NCBI GenBank assembly: GCA_033557675.1 | Contig: JAWQRM010000075.1 | Coordinates: 1-32,520 of the forward strand | DNA: 32,520 bases | Reading direction: 5' to 3' | From: Coptodactyla brooksi | Lineage: Eukaryota; Arthropoda; Insecta; Coleoptera; Scarabaeidae | Shown: positions 18,350 through 29,174 of the stretch, one piece after another | How the letters are laid out: each line of letters begins with the position of its first letter | Numbering within the stretch: position 1 is the first letter of the stretch | The notes under the pieces: generated by a model | What the model was told of the DNA's origin: nothing | Database searches by the model: none | What the model saw: the letters and a program-made list of their open reading frames with translations, nothing else | Made by a program: the position numbers and the translations under genes

Positions 18350-19080
18350 TTGGTATGGATAATTGAGCCGCACTGTAAGCGATTATGAAATATGTCAAGC
18401 CTAAAAATAATTAAATGACGAAAAGTGGGTCAGCTTAGAACTGTTTAGAAATTCAAAGGAGTATTACGATGTGAAATTTTCAAACATAGAATAACCAAGA
18501 ATAACATAGAATAAGTAATAAGATAGAGACAGTGCGGCTCTAGGAAAAGGAAGTACCAACTAGAAACAGAATCCTCGAAGTCATCAGCATATTTGAGAAG
18601 TTACATATATGTACGTAGTTGGTACATACATATAACTTCATAGTTGGTTCAATACACAGTTGCAAGTACATTACTTGTGCATAAGATATCAGTTTTGTCG
18701 TTGATAATTATGTACTAACAATTTCTCTAGCTTATTATAACTACTAACGTCAGTTATGTTGATCAGTAAGTTATGTGTAAAAAATGTGCTTTTTTAGGCT
18801 TGGGTGAGGTCTTTTGTCTGCCTTTAGTGTTATGTAGAATCCTGTGGAACCACTAAACATATTATGGAACTTGGAACCTGGAACTTGGAACTTGGAACTT
18901 ATGGAACCTGTCATTGCGAGCTGTAGTATTTAAATTGTTTTTATTTTAAGATCTCATAACTATTGTATACATTTTTTATTTCATAATTGTTTTATTATGA
19001 CATAATTGAATATTGTTTTTATGAATTAAATTACTTCATGATTACGAGAAGAGAGGCAGATATTGTCTACGAATATATCA
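18350..19080. other. No gene; hairpin and GGAACTT tandem repeat
   Basis: 18598-18638 is an inverted repeat with 17-base arms and two mismatches (AAGTTACATATATGTAC around GTAGTTG). 18866-18911 holds about six diverged GGAAC(T/C)T units in tandem. Nothing coding was recognised. Confidence 0.7.
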
Positions 19081-19084
19081 AATA

Positions 19085-19330
19085 ATACAGCGCTTGCAGT
19101 AATCAGTTAAACACGATAAAGGAAAGGTTAGACCTGAAGCCGACCCTGGGAGTGGAGTCAACGCTGAACAGGGAAGCACGAAGGCGGTCGCTGCTGAACA
19201 CGGCAGCCAGAGCACACCGAAGCTGAACGAACACGTGCACGCGCTCCGGTTGTTGTTGACACGCACTACCGACCACGTGGCTATGCGAATAACCGACTGC
19301 CCGCCCACCGAAAATCTAGTGCGCTATGAA
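19085..19330. other. GC-richer island, unassigned
   Basis: Composition is clearly GC-richer than the flanks, with an internal imperfect repeat (CGCTGAACAGGGAAGCACG and TGCTGAACACGGCAGCCAG). The minus-strand frame 19078-19308 shows Cys- and Ser-rich sequence with no family signature. It could be a host exon or promoter or a repeat end. Confidence 0.25.
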
Positions 19331-19847
19331 TGAATTAATTCATAGAGTGCCGTGCGATTGTGTCGACGAGGTTGTTTGTATTTCGGGCCGAATTGAAATA
19401 TTCGATTTTAGTTTATTGGGAAGCGACGCGTATCGCCGAGATTTGCAGTCCATAAACTGTATAAATGCCTTTCTAAATAACAACAACCATTTTTTTAACA
19501 TGATCATTCATTTTAAATTTCTTATTTTTCATAATAAAATTGAGGGATAAAAAATGAAAAAATGGATAACAGAATGTACTAGAATTTATGCAGTACCTGT
19601 TGATACCATAACGAAATCATAATACGTTATCTTTGATCTTCCATATACATATTACACTATTTTCAACAATTAACAGTTGCCAAGCAATAGTAATCGAGAT
19701 TCCTTGCGACCAGTACTTTATAGTTAAAATTGCTGAATTAATCAACTGGTAAAATTCTAACTCATAACTAGTGGTTCTGATCTGTTATCAAATTTCTTTT
19801 ACCCATGTCACCTCTTGAGAGAATTAAATATAATAATATTTAGTGCA

Positions 19848-20626
19848 CAGTGTTGGGCAAATGTGTGGAACCAAGTAAATATCTCCGGTTTAGTAATGTA
19901 ATGCCCATTTTAAAATTTATAATGAACCACCCTGTATATTATTGTAGTTTAGAAAGGAGCATTCAGTTACGAGTACAAAAATATGAGGTTCGATATTTTT
20001 TATTTCAATGCCAACCCAGATAATGTGATCTAGAAATCTATTAAAGGAACGCAATCACATTATTAACCAAAATGAAATGAAGTACAGAACACTGACGTAA
20101 AACATAAGTACGGTGTAAACCGATGTATTAAGTGTTCTTCAAACTGAGCACCGCCTACTTCTTGACAGTACCCAAGTCAATTTGTAAATTCTCCTGTAAA
20201 GTTAGCTATTATTTCTGATGGAATTATCTGAATCTCTTGGGTTATTTTTTCAGCTAGCTTTTGCAAATTATTTGGTCTATTAACATAAACTTTGGACTTT
20301 AAGTAATCTCATAGAAAAACGTCCAGTGGGTTAAGGTCGGGGGATCGCGCAGGCTATTCAATGGTTCACCTTCTTCCAATTCATCTGTGATAAAATGTCT
20401 TGTTTAAACGATTTCGAGCAATGCGAGCATAATGGGATGGTGCCCCGTCCTGCTGAAACCAGATATTATTAGGCAATTGTGCATCTACTCCCAGCGCCGG
20501 AATCACTTGTGTTTCCAAATAAAGTGAATGCGCAATTTGCTGTAATATATATCTCCCAAATTTCGTTTCCATATGTCTAAAAATTCCAGAGATATTTACT
20601 TGGTTCTACACATTTACCCAACACTG
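19848..20626 (-). mobile_element. DDE (DUF4817-type) element with ~40-bp terminal inverted repeats
   Basis: The left end CAGTGTTGGGCAAATGTG (19848 on) matches, in reverse, the right end CAGTGTTGGGTAAATGTG read from 20626. The match runs about 40 bases through CAAGTAAATATCTC with few differences. TA follows at 20627-20628, while the left flank reads CA. The minus-strand transposase keeps METKFGRYILQQ, NIWFQQDGAPSHYARIARN (second Asp), PARSPDLNPLDVFL (third Asp), YLKSKVYVNRPNNLQKLAEK and VGGAQFEEHL. Four stops interrupt the run between FYHR and YLKSK. The N-terminal half and first Asp are missing. At 19910-19945 a separate terminus-like string, AATGAACCACCCTGTATA, lies inside the left end. Confidence 0.8.
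20381..20572 (-). pseudogene. DDE transposase fragment with QQDG block
   Basis: This open stretch of 63 residues carries NNIWFQQDGAPSHYARIARN, the second catalytic Asp region of the DDE/DUF4817 family, and ends at a TGA after FYHR where homology continues uninterrupted (IGRR, then PARSPDL). The ATG lies within what should be the middle of the protein, so it is not a true start. Confidence 0.75.
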
Positions 20627-20629
20627 TAT

Positions 20630-21430
20630 AATTATGAAATAATTGATATAAAATGTTCAATTCGGCTTGTTCGAAAAAGCTTAACTTAAGATCAATGTTC
20701 AGGTTATAATCAAATCTTTCGATAGTGCTGAACATTTAGTCGTATCATTTTTTACACATTGTTTCTTTGTTTTAGGAGACTTACAATCTAACCTAACGGT
20801 TCCAGGCTACAAACTACTTTGTAATTGTAATTCTCATTTCCGTAGTTACAGGTCACAAACCGTAATTAAGTGAAAGAGTAATTAACAACATTTTGTAATT
20901 CCACAATAATCGTGGAAAAATTAGCAACCAGTAATTCCACGATTAACACAATTTTAAATTTCTTCTTGACCTACGTGATTATATATTCACCTGACTTTAG
21001 ATAATTAGTATGGGTAAATAGATATTATCATCGTAACATAGTATCATCGAAATATAAATGAGTCTTATCATTACTTGTCCTCCCGTGATCTTCTGCATCC
21101 GACGCTAAAGGCATATTTGTCGCCATATTTCAAAAATTCTAAAAGTATTGAGCTCCATTAACGTCGCTAAAACATGACTGCAAATTATCAATAAGGAACT
21201 CACTAAGCATCCCTATGGACGTTCTTCTAAATCTCCGCCTTTGTCAGAAGCGAATTAAGGTTGGTTGCGGTCTCGAGCGCAAACGAAAATACTACTTGGA
21301 CCCCTTAAAAAAAGAGAGGGAAAATAAAACTACATGTTAACCATGTTTTTTAATAAACAAAAAATATGTATATATGAAAATGTTTTATTTTTAATCAAAT
21401 TTAAATATAACATATACAACCTGAAAACTT
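20630..21430. other. Unassigned stretch
   Basis: Contains a small hairpin TTCCAC..GTGGAA near 20902-20920 and repeated ATTCCAC(A/G)AT strings. On the minus strand an ATG at 21126 opens a 32-codon frame (MATNMPLASDAEDHG) with a GTAATG splice-donor-like string just after it, in a locally GC-richer setting. This is too short to call an exon. No other coding evidence. Confidence 0.3.
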
Positions 21431-21610
21431 GTGTTAACGGCCACCTGTCTAAAGCGGCTACCTGAGGTAACGAACAGTTTCAAAGTTCCCCGAATCGACT
21501 ATAAGAAAATTCCCATATACGAAAACTCGTTATCTACGGCTGCCTTTATAAAACGACCTCAGCCAAATAAACCCAAATTCTTACGACCTATCTTCATAGA
21601 AATTTACCTG
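21425..21610. repeat. Possible pogo/jerky-type subterminal repeats
   Basis: TTAACGGCCACCTGTCTAAA, GCGGCTACCTGAGGTAACGA and ATCTACGGCTGCC..ATAAAACGACC form repeated C(T/A)ACCT..(A/T)AACG units. They recall the ACGG(A/C)CACCTCT.TA-style terminal repeats of pogo/Tigger-like transposons. No transposase and no second inverted end are visible in the window. The 84-codon frame over it (21431-21685) is probably incidental. Confidence 0.3.
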
Positions 21611-21689
21611 CAGATATCGGCAAGACCATTTATGATGTATCTTTATTCCTGCTTAAAATTCCTGCTTATATTTGTCGCATTCTGAAGTT

Positions 21690-24600
21690 GCAGAAGCGAG
21701 CAGTGTGAGCTATCTTGGTAATGAGGGCACATACTTCATGTAAAGAGCTATTTCTGAGCCTTGGGATACCAATTATTGTGAATAAACTATTAATAGTTGT
21801 GAATGAATTCAACCTATTCAGTCTGTTCGGGGATATTATGAATGTAGTTTCCTTCATGTTATTTATGTATAATCGGCAAATACAAGACAGGAAACAGACG
21901 AGCAGATCATTACGACATGTCCCGATCCCAACACTCCCAAGATCTGAAAATTTGCCCTATACTTGACGACCTGTTGGTAATTTGTAAGTAATACCACACC
22001 TGAGTCATCGAAACCCACATAATGAATTAAACCTAATAACACTACGAAGCAGAGCAACAAACCTGTTAGTTTCCAATAAAATTAATATAATCATGAGAGG
22101 AGCTTCTTTTAGTTTTGAATTGTGAAATAGGAAAGATTTTATACTTTTTCGCAATAAGTACAAAATCGAATTTTTCTCGTGGTGTAGATAATGCGATACC
22201 GCATTGACAATGCGATAATTTATTATACGTGTAATAAAATATAATATGTTTAACTATACTGCGGCGTAGAACAACATTTTCCGCTGCCTTAGCTTTTGTA
22301 CTTTCAATATGTTTAAAGATTGAAAATTCGTCCACCACCTGGAATAGCAATGAAGTTCACTTTTATGATCACAATTTGTTTCTAATACAATCTTTTACTG
22401 ATATAGTTTATAAAAAACTATATTTATAAACGGTTATTAATTGTTAGCCTACATAAATTTAACTGACGTGGATGTTCCTTATAGCTTTAGAATCGTTATT
22501 ATTAAATTTCTTTTCATAAAGATCTCTCTTTTCTCTGTCTCAAGCTAAGCTTAAAACGCTATGAAGCTGTTTGTAATTTTCCACATAGTATATTTTTTCA
22601 ATGATTGTATGTTTATAAAATACGATCCAAAATCATTGCATTATTGATGTAATTTGTATGTTCTGTAGGATGCATGTAAATTCAAAGAAGTTCTTATTTT
22701 TTTTAGATCCAGGTATATTATTGGAATAGAGCATAAGTGGACACAAGGAAATCACTGAAATATGAAATGTTGCTATTGAAAAAGATCACAATGCCATGCT
22801 TTTGCAATAAACAGAGATTTCTATGGAATTATAGACAGTAGCGTCCAAGTTTTGCGCTTTCAGTCCCCTAACCTTCGAACTTAAATTATCTTCCGACATT
22901 AGGTATTGTAGAAATACCGCAGCATAACTGCTATAACTGATGGTGCCACAATACACCATTTAACAACAAAGGACTCGTATTTAGTTGCCTTTAATTCGGA
23001 TAGTCATGCAGGTTCTGTTATAAGTGAAGCTATTCTTTCTTCAACTATACAAATACGACATTAAAACATTTACTAATCACAATAATGACTAAAACGATGG
23101 GATACCTTTTAGTATTATTACAAACAAGTATATAGATAAATATTAGCGTTTGACATTTTGGATGAAAAAGTTAATAATAAAAAAGAACGATGGCATAATT
23201 AGTCACATTACTTAATTAACACAAATACTGATAAACAAAAGTTAAGAATTAATGAATTGCTTGATGGTAGGATTGGTGTATCTAGTGGGATAAAATTTCA
23301 TACAATTCTCAGGAAGGGCCGATATAAAGTATTTAACATTTAAGGTTTCAGCTGTTTTATAATGTTTATTAATGGTCCCTCAAAATTTATTAATTAGTTT
23401 ATTAATCCTATATTTCTGACAAATAATAAGCAATTGTCATGTTGTTATACATAAACATTTTTCTTTCTTATCTTTTTTCCACCATATTTTTAATTAAGAC
23501 GCTCTTATATTACGAAACATTATAAAAAAATCTCGAATTAGACAACTCATTATCATACTCCTAATTACCACCAAAATTTAATTAGCTTCAAAATAGTATG
23601 ATAAAGCATAAAATTACATGTAGTTGCAAATTAATCACATGTTGATGCCTAGCAATCATAATTGAGGAAGTTAAAATGTGAATAAACAAATTTAATATAA
23701 TTATGTAAAATGTTTATGTAATAATTACGTTAGGTTTTATTAATATTAAGGTTCAAAAAACGGCCTCCGTAAATTTTCTGGGGGGACCTGTTTCCGCGCA
23801 GTAACTGTGTGTTAAGCAACCTTGTTAGAAATAATGGAAAAGTATATTTATTAATGCTATTAATAGCGCTTTCGCTGTGTGCGGACTACTTTTTATCGTA
23901 ATTTGCTCAGACAAAGAAATTAATTAGATTCAATCTCGAATTTCACACTACTAGGCACGCCAGCGTATTCACGAATATCTCTTGTTCATCTTGCCATAAT
24001 TTTTATACGTGCAAGAAGTTTCTAAATAGAATTAACAATAATTATATTGCGTTCTCTTCGGTGGGATTTCACTTTATTACAATTATATAAAGATTAGAGA
24101 GCGTAATTACATAGCAGATTTTTAAAACGTTATATCACGGACTTTAATTGAACATAATTAATTGTGTCCATGTACTAATAATATAAAGTAGTCTAAAGCT
24201 GGTAACAACTTTTCTTCCATTTCATTTACTACACCTTAGAAAATGTTCAACCAGTTTTCCGTGGTGAATATCGCCTAAAGAATGCGTTTCTATTCTTAGA
24301 AATTAGATATAATGTGTTTAGTAGCATAATACCTGACCTACGATAAAACTAAAAAGATGTCCAAAGCACATCTGTATCGAACATAGTCAATATACGATAT
24401 TTACAGGCAGAACATCTGGTAAATTTAGATACATACTTAAATACAGGGAACTCCCAATAAACTTCAAACAGGCAGTCATGTATGTTGCCCATTCTCATTT
24501 ATTCTCCTGCAATAATGGCACTTAATCTTCGAACAAGTCGCAATATGTGTAGAACTCTAATTTCAGCATTATGTCCAAGAGCCAACATGCCAACATGCAG
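21690..24600. other. AT-rich stretch without recognised genes
   Basis: Nearly 3 kb with no coding region I can support. Frames at 21715-21966, 21863-22060 and 22066-22350 overlap on opposite strands and show no family features. At about 23755-23800 the minus strand carries AAATTTACGGAGGCCGTT near GCGCGGA, a weak match to the tail of the 0.74 kb repeat. Confidence 0.45.
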
Positions 24601-24845
24601 GAAGGTGAACGTATAAGATGAGGATTGGATGCCCAATACTGATTAAAAGGAGGAAAACATTCACCGAAAAGAGAATATTTTAAGACCTACGAAAGGACGG
24701 TGAGATGACATTAAAAAAATTGATCTAAACAACGAAAGAATTTGATCTAAACTGCTCTAGACAGAACGAAGTGGAAAGAATTGGAAGAAATATTCATCCA
24801 GGAGTGGATGATCATAGGCTGAAAGAGAGAAATTGATAGTGCTGC
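24600..24845 (+). pseudogene. LINE open reading frame 3'-end fragment
   Basis: Broken frames give RPTKGR, DDIKKIDLNNERI and then ALDRTKWKELEEIFIQEW. This succession (GRP..RW.DDIKK, then A.DR..W..LEE.F.QQW) is the highly recognisable C-terminus of non-LTR retrotransposon ORF2 proteins in insects. Upstream, KRRKTFTEKR fits the linker before it. The domain lies beyond the reverse transcriptase and its precise role is not settled. Low-complexity CTTACTATATTACT-type sequence follows at 24865-25020, consistent with a microsatellite-like LINE 3' tail. The element is 5'-truncated and contains stops. Confidence 0.6.
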
Positions 24846-24864
24846 CACCCAAAAATGTAATTGT

Positions 24865-25020
24865 TGCTTACCTATACCTATATCTTACCTATACAAGGGC
24901 TATACTTATGACTATATTATAATTATACTTACTATATTACTCACTATATTATATCTTACTAGATAATACTATACTTTATTATTATATATTATGCTTACTA
25001 TATTACTACAAATATATTCA
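24865..25020. repeat. Simple-sequence tail (ACTATAT/CTTACTA-rich)
   Basis: Diverged units of CTTACTATATTACT, CACTATATTATATCTTACTA and similar repeats directly follow the LINE fragment. They may be the retroelement's own tail. Confidence 0.6.
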
Positions 25021-25070
25021 ATATACTAAGCAAATCAACCGAAAGAATTTTGAACAAAATTATTATTATT

Positions 25071-25919
25071 AAGAAAATACGTTTCAATTAAAAGTTGCAG
25101 CACGCCATGATCTTCATAACGCAAAATTATTTTCCAATATACAACGAGCATTTTATAACTCCAGATCCATGATACAAAAAGGCAGTTAAATTCCACCAGG
25201 AATTATTATTTTTGAGAAAATTGATTGCCTGCCTTTAAATAATTATGAACTAAATGAGATAGCAAGGTTGCTGTTTCTACTGTTGTGTTACGCTGGAAAT
25301 ATAGAATTATTTTCGTTATAAAATTCACAAGGCCCTGATGATTTGTGTACCAGCTTAGTTGAATTAAAAAACGCCATAATACATTTTATACCGGCAGACG
25401 TAAAGTTGTGTCCTTTAGATTTTATTAAGGTCCTGATAGATCTTTTAATGATTGGTAAATTACAATGTAAATTACAAATTGAACTTGTATTTGGTCAGAT
25501 AATTTTAAAAGTTTCCTTCTCGATATTAAGATATTAATATCTTAATAAAATAAATAAAATTTTAATTAAGAAAATCTTCAAAATAATGAATATCAAAACG
25601 AACAGATAGGCTTAAAGGCGGTTTAGTATAATTTAAATTGAATAAATTGTATATATACGATTAACTTATTATACCGTTTTATGTAATAAAAGCGGGATAT
25701 TCATTTTGATAAGAAATTGTTTAAGAAGTTTTAACATCTAAACATACTTAAAATTTGTCGATGTTAATTCTCATAAAAAATGTCATGTAGCACCAAAAGG
25801 GCGTGAACTGTTATAGTTTGAAATTAATGGGACACGTTGTATAATAGGAAATAATTTTGAAAAACAAGATCTTGACGTGATCCTAATGTGCTGCAACTTT
25901 TAATTGAAACCTTTTTCTT
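25071..25919. mobile_element. Unclassified element with long terminal inverted repeats
   Basis: The 23 bases at 25081-25103 (from GTTTCAATTAAAAGTTGCAG) are exactly reverse-complementary to 25888-25910. The similarity continues outward to AAGAAAA at both edges and inward through AAAATTATT(T)TCC.AT.ATACAACG (25122-25148 and 25833-25858), giving arms of roughly 80 bp with indels. The ~680 bp interior contains a 64-codon plus frame (25343-25537) that resembles no transposase I know, and a perfect 24-bp palindrome at 25524-25547. No clear target-site duplication was seen. The most likely identity is a non-autonomous DNA transposon (MITE). Confidence 0.7.
25524..25547. repeat. Perfect 24-bp palindrome
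   Basis: TATTAAGATATTAATATCTTAATA at these positions, written here as two 12-base halves TATTAAGATATT and AATATCTTAATA, is its own reverse complement. It lies within the 25071-25919 element. Confidence 0.9.
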
Positions 25920-25999
25920 CTAGGCATAGGCTTGTTGAAAATCAAAAATACGTTTGGCCAGATCATTTAATTTTAGCTAACACTGGGTATATTTACAAA

Positions 26000-27490
26000 G
26001 GAATAGCTTTTGGCTATTAATTTTAGTAAACATGTTTATTGGAACAGTTCAACTTAAAGTAATGCCAAAAATTACGGGGCAGCCTGCAAAATAAACTCTT
26101 TATACGTTACATATTTAAAATCCACTTCGGCAGATCGCTTTTAACGTATACAGTATTCGATTATAATAGAATTTTAAGGAATAACAGATTTATTTAAAAT
26201 CTAAAATAAAAATGATTAAAATATTCAAATTTAATATTAATATTATTTTTTTATTAAATTTTATTAATTTAATAAATTATTAAATAAATAATTAATAATT
26301 AAAATAATAATTAAATAAATTAATTTAATAAATCTAATTAATTATTAAATTTAATATTTATTTAATATTAAAATATAAAGAATCGGCAAACCGTAATTTA
26401 TGAGGATCCTAAAGAGGGACCTCAGTCATCAGACCTCAGTCAGTTACTACGTTTTATTCAGGTCTAAATTGCCGCTTCTCTCTTCATCTACCTACAGACC
26501 ATTGCGTTCTAAATTGAAGTTTCAACCAATGTTATAATAATTTGAAGTTTGTTTATTAACTTGCCCATAAACTGTGCAAAGTAACTGTGTAAAATAACTG
26601 TCCATAATATGATTATTGCTGAAATAAGCATGTGACACCCATAGTTTATACATTCATACTTGATTTACACAATTCTATCAGATTTTAATTTTTCACCCTG
26701 AAAATTAAATAGGTATACATCCCAAAACAAACCTACTTTATGGATTCGCTTTGTCTAATATCAGGATTATATAATGTCGATGTTATCAAAATAACCACTG
26801 TAGCACTGTAGTTGAAATGGAAGATGCCAAAATAATATTTGTCCCATAATATGAGTGAACTAAGTTCTAGAGAAAAACCTAGCTAGTCACTAGCACACGT
26901 TTGTTTAAACGTGCTTACATGTGGGTATACGTATTATTTCCATTATAACCTGATGATTGTATCATCAGGGATGGCGGCAACCTTCATACTCGAATCGCAT
27001 TTACCAAACGGTTTACAATTTGGAATGAAACTAATCGAAATGAAATGACCCAATGTCTACTGGATATTCAGAATGTACTATAAATGACAGAGATCTTTAA
27101 TATGACAATTACAGAAAATTCAGTTGGAAAGTGAATTCCAGTAATTAAATTACATTTTTGAATTAAATTACGTAATTACATTTTTTTCAGACAATCTTAT
27201 AGAAAAGTCTTTCGTCGCTCCTGATAATACTCACTTCTTGTGTAGGAATGGTAATGTTTCACTTTAGTGACTTTTGCACCATTGCAAATTACCTAGAAGA
27301 TTCGTCTTGGTCGAACTCGAATTCATCCGATTTTGTAGAATTCTAATATGGGCTATATTAGATTCTGGATTAGACCATATCTTAATATTATTTATGTTCA
27401 AATTTATAGTTATTTGCGCAGCGGACCATGAAGGCGTAGGGCCAAATACACGTTCAAAATGTACTCAATTCAATAATCTATTATTACATT
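26000..27490. other. No gene; very AT-rich tract and small hairpins
   Basis: 26215-26385 is almost pure A/T built of TTAAT, AATAAAT and ATTATTAA permutations. 26896-26913 (CACGTTT..AAACGTG) and 26949-26969 (CCTGATGAT..ATCATCAGG) are adjacent hairpins. GACCTCAGTCA occurs twice near 26414-26442. The plus frame 27274-27660 runs antisense into the LINE fragment and is not a gene. Confidence 0.6.
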
Positions 27491-27499
27491 TTCATCCAT

Positions 27500-27880
27500 G
27501 CTGTATATATAATTTTAGAAATATTAGAAAACACTCCTATTTGTTGCTTATCTCCCTCAATCCGTGTCATCCATGCTTTGAAGATCGTCTTGCACACTGC
27601 TATACCATTCTTTCCTTGGCCATCTTTATCATTCTGTGCCTGTCAAGTTTCTCTACGTAATCTAGTCATCTTAATCTTTATGCCTTTATATATTTCATCA
27701 TACTTCTTCTATAGCTTCATTGAGTCTTCTTCCCCACCCGTCTTCTATGTTTAAATCTCCATAGACCACTCTCTCTTCAATCTTTCCAAAACACCTCTTC
27801 TATTACTTTTAAATATCCAGGTTTCACATACATATATCATTGTACACCTTATCACAGCCTTGTATATTCTTGTTTTTTTT
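27500..27880 (-). pseudogene. LINE reverse-transcriptase C-terminal fragment
   Basis: On the minus strand from about 27875 the frame reads TRIYKAVIRCTMIYVCETWIF and then GVLERLKREW. It matches the K..IYK..I.P..LYG.ETW block that follows the RT domain in insect non-LTR elements. Shifted frames continue with EDGWGRRLNEAIEE, IKMTRLDYVEKLDRHRMIKMAKE and VQDDLQSMDD. The order is right for one element read 5' to 3' on the minus strand. Frameshifts are frequent, so it is an old copy. It could be the same general LINE type as 24600-24845, but the two do not overlap enough to tell. Confidence 0.7.
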
Positions 27881-28029
27881 TCGAAATACCTATTGTTATC
27901 TTTGTGAACCCCGTAACATTTCACACTTTCAAATATTATGGGAATTTATGTACATACACGGTATGACAATTAAAGCACGAGAATTTTTAGATATACAAAA
28001 AACATTTAATTATGTTTAAAAATTATTTT

Positions 28030-28263
28030 TTATTCCAAAAAGATTCCATTTAACCCAATACACTTTCTAGCACGATGAACCAATGCATGTATAGGTTTTT
28101 GCATGTCATCCTTAGGAATGGTTTTTGGTACCTGAGTCACAGCTGCTTGAATGGCTGAAATATCATCATAAAACGATCCTTTCATCGCGATTTTCAGTTG
28201 AGGGAAAAGAAAATAGTCACACGGTGATGTATAAGGTGAATACAGGTGGGTGGTCAATAACAC
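28030..28263 (-). pseudogene. Mariner transposase, C-terminal segment
   Basis: This 77-residue frame holds YSPYTSPCDYFLF with the third catalytic Asp, KIAMKGSFYDDISAIQAAVT, IPKDDMQK and HRARKCIGLNG before a stop that matches the normal family C-terminus. The usual SPDLAP is SPYTSP here. It is separated from the middle segment by a frameshift and deletion around 28264-28366. Confidence 0.85.
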
Positions 28264-28366
28264 AGATATTTTTTAGTCAAAAATTCACGAACTTTTAACA
28301 TCTTATATGGTGGTGCATTATCACGCAATAAAAATTGGGCCACAAACGATGTAAAACTGCTAAATA

Positions 28367-28804
28367 CTATTCTTCATTGACAGTTTTACCTTGTGGAGCA
28401 AATTTCTTGTGGACAATCCGTTGTGAATCATAAAAAGTAATCAAAGTTGTTTTGATTCTTGACTTCTGAAAACGCATTTTTTTTTGTGTTGGCTCGCCTT
28501 TTGACTTCCATTCTGCAGATTGACGTTTAGTTTCTGAATCATATTTAGAGCACCATGTTTCATCACCAATTATGATCGATTCAAGAAAAGCAGTTTTAAT
28601 GAGGTCATTACAATACTCTACACGAGAAATTTTTTGATCATCATTTAAAGCATGTGGAACAAAACGTGCACGAACTTTTCTTTTTCTCAAATCTTCTGTA
28701 AAAGTTTGAGGAATAGTTTCTCTATTTGTATTTAATTCTTTAGCTAGCGTTCGCGTCGACAGCAATGATTTCACTGAAAATCTTTTTCTAAAAATCCAGT
28801 ACAA
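28367..28804 (-). pseudogene. Mariner transposase, middle segment
   Basis: This 145-residue frame runs from the second helix-turn-helix (TLAKELNTNRETI, residues 18-30) through ARFVPHALNDDQK (about 46-58) and IIGDETW (about 77-83) to FAPQGKTVNEE at its end. The first catalytic Asp is in GDETW. The mariner signature WVPHEL(T/S) has become FVPHALN. The frame stops at 28367, where the family normally continues with YYLAVLHRLW, and that block is visible immediately downstream in the element. The ATG is internal to the original protein. Confidence 0.85.
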
Positions 28805-29174
28805 TTTTTACTTTCTGGACGACCAGGTCTTTCATCACTGCTTAAATCGTCCCGGCCGGTTTTAAAACAATTGAACCATTTATAAACTTAAGCTTTAGAC
28901 ACACAATCATCACCCTACACTTTTTTTATCAATTCGTAAGTCTCATCGCATTTTTTCCAGTTTGAAACAAAATTTAATATTTAAAATCATCACAGATTTT
29001 ACCGTCTTTCAAATGGCCGTAACTTTGTAACCTGTCATCCGATTAGCATGAGCTTAGATGCGTTCGAAAGAGGTGACTGGTATCTTTCTAACAATATATA
29101 TATGTTCGATAGATGGGGCTACATGTTCTATGATTTAAATTAAAATTCTTGTTACTTAATTGTCATACTGTGTA

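Larger units (their letters stand above)
27957..29172 (-). mobile_element. Mariner family-1 copy B, best preserved, with TIRs and TA duplication
   Basis: Termini CACGGTATGACAATTAA (27957 on) and, in reverse from 29172, CACAGTATGACAATTAA define a 1216-bp element flanked by TA at 27955-27956 and 29173-29174. A typical mariner is about 1.3 kb. Minus-strand coding order: FVSNWKKCDETYELIKKV, YKWFNCFKTGRDDLSSDE and RPGRPES (N-terminal HTH); TLAKELNTNRETI; ARFVPHALNDDQK (mariner WVPHEL signature, altered); IIGDETW (first Asp); FAPQGKTVNEE; LRDNAPPYK (second Asp); SPYTSPCDYFLF (third Asp) and HRARKCIGLNG near the stop at 28030. A ~60-bp loss upstream of the second Asp plus frameshifts inactivate it. 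Confidence 0.9.

Noticed and set aside
27274..27660. A 128-codon open frame on the plus strand.
   Set aside because: The opposite strand carries a clear LINE fragment over most of it (the ETW block lies just beyond at 27820), and the plus-strand product has no family features.
28030..29172. A possible domesticated mariner gene, since two long frames survive.
   Set aside because: A frameshift and deletion separate the frames, intact TIRs and TA duplications are still present, and the WVPHEL and SPDLAP motifs are altered; it is a decaying transposon, not a host gene.
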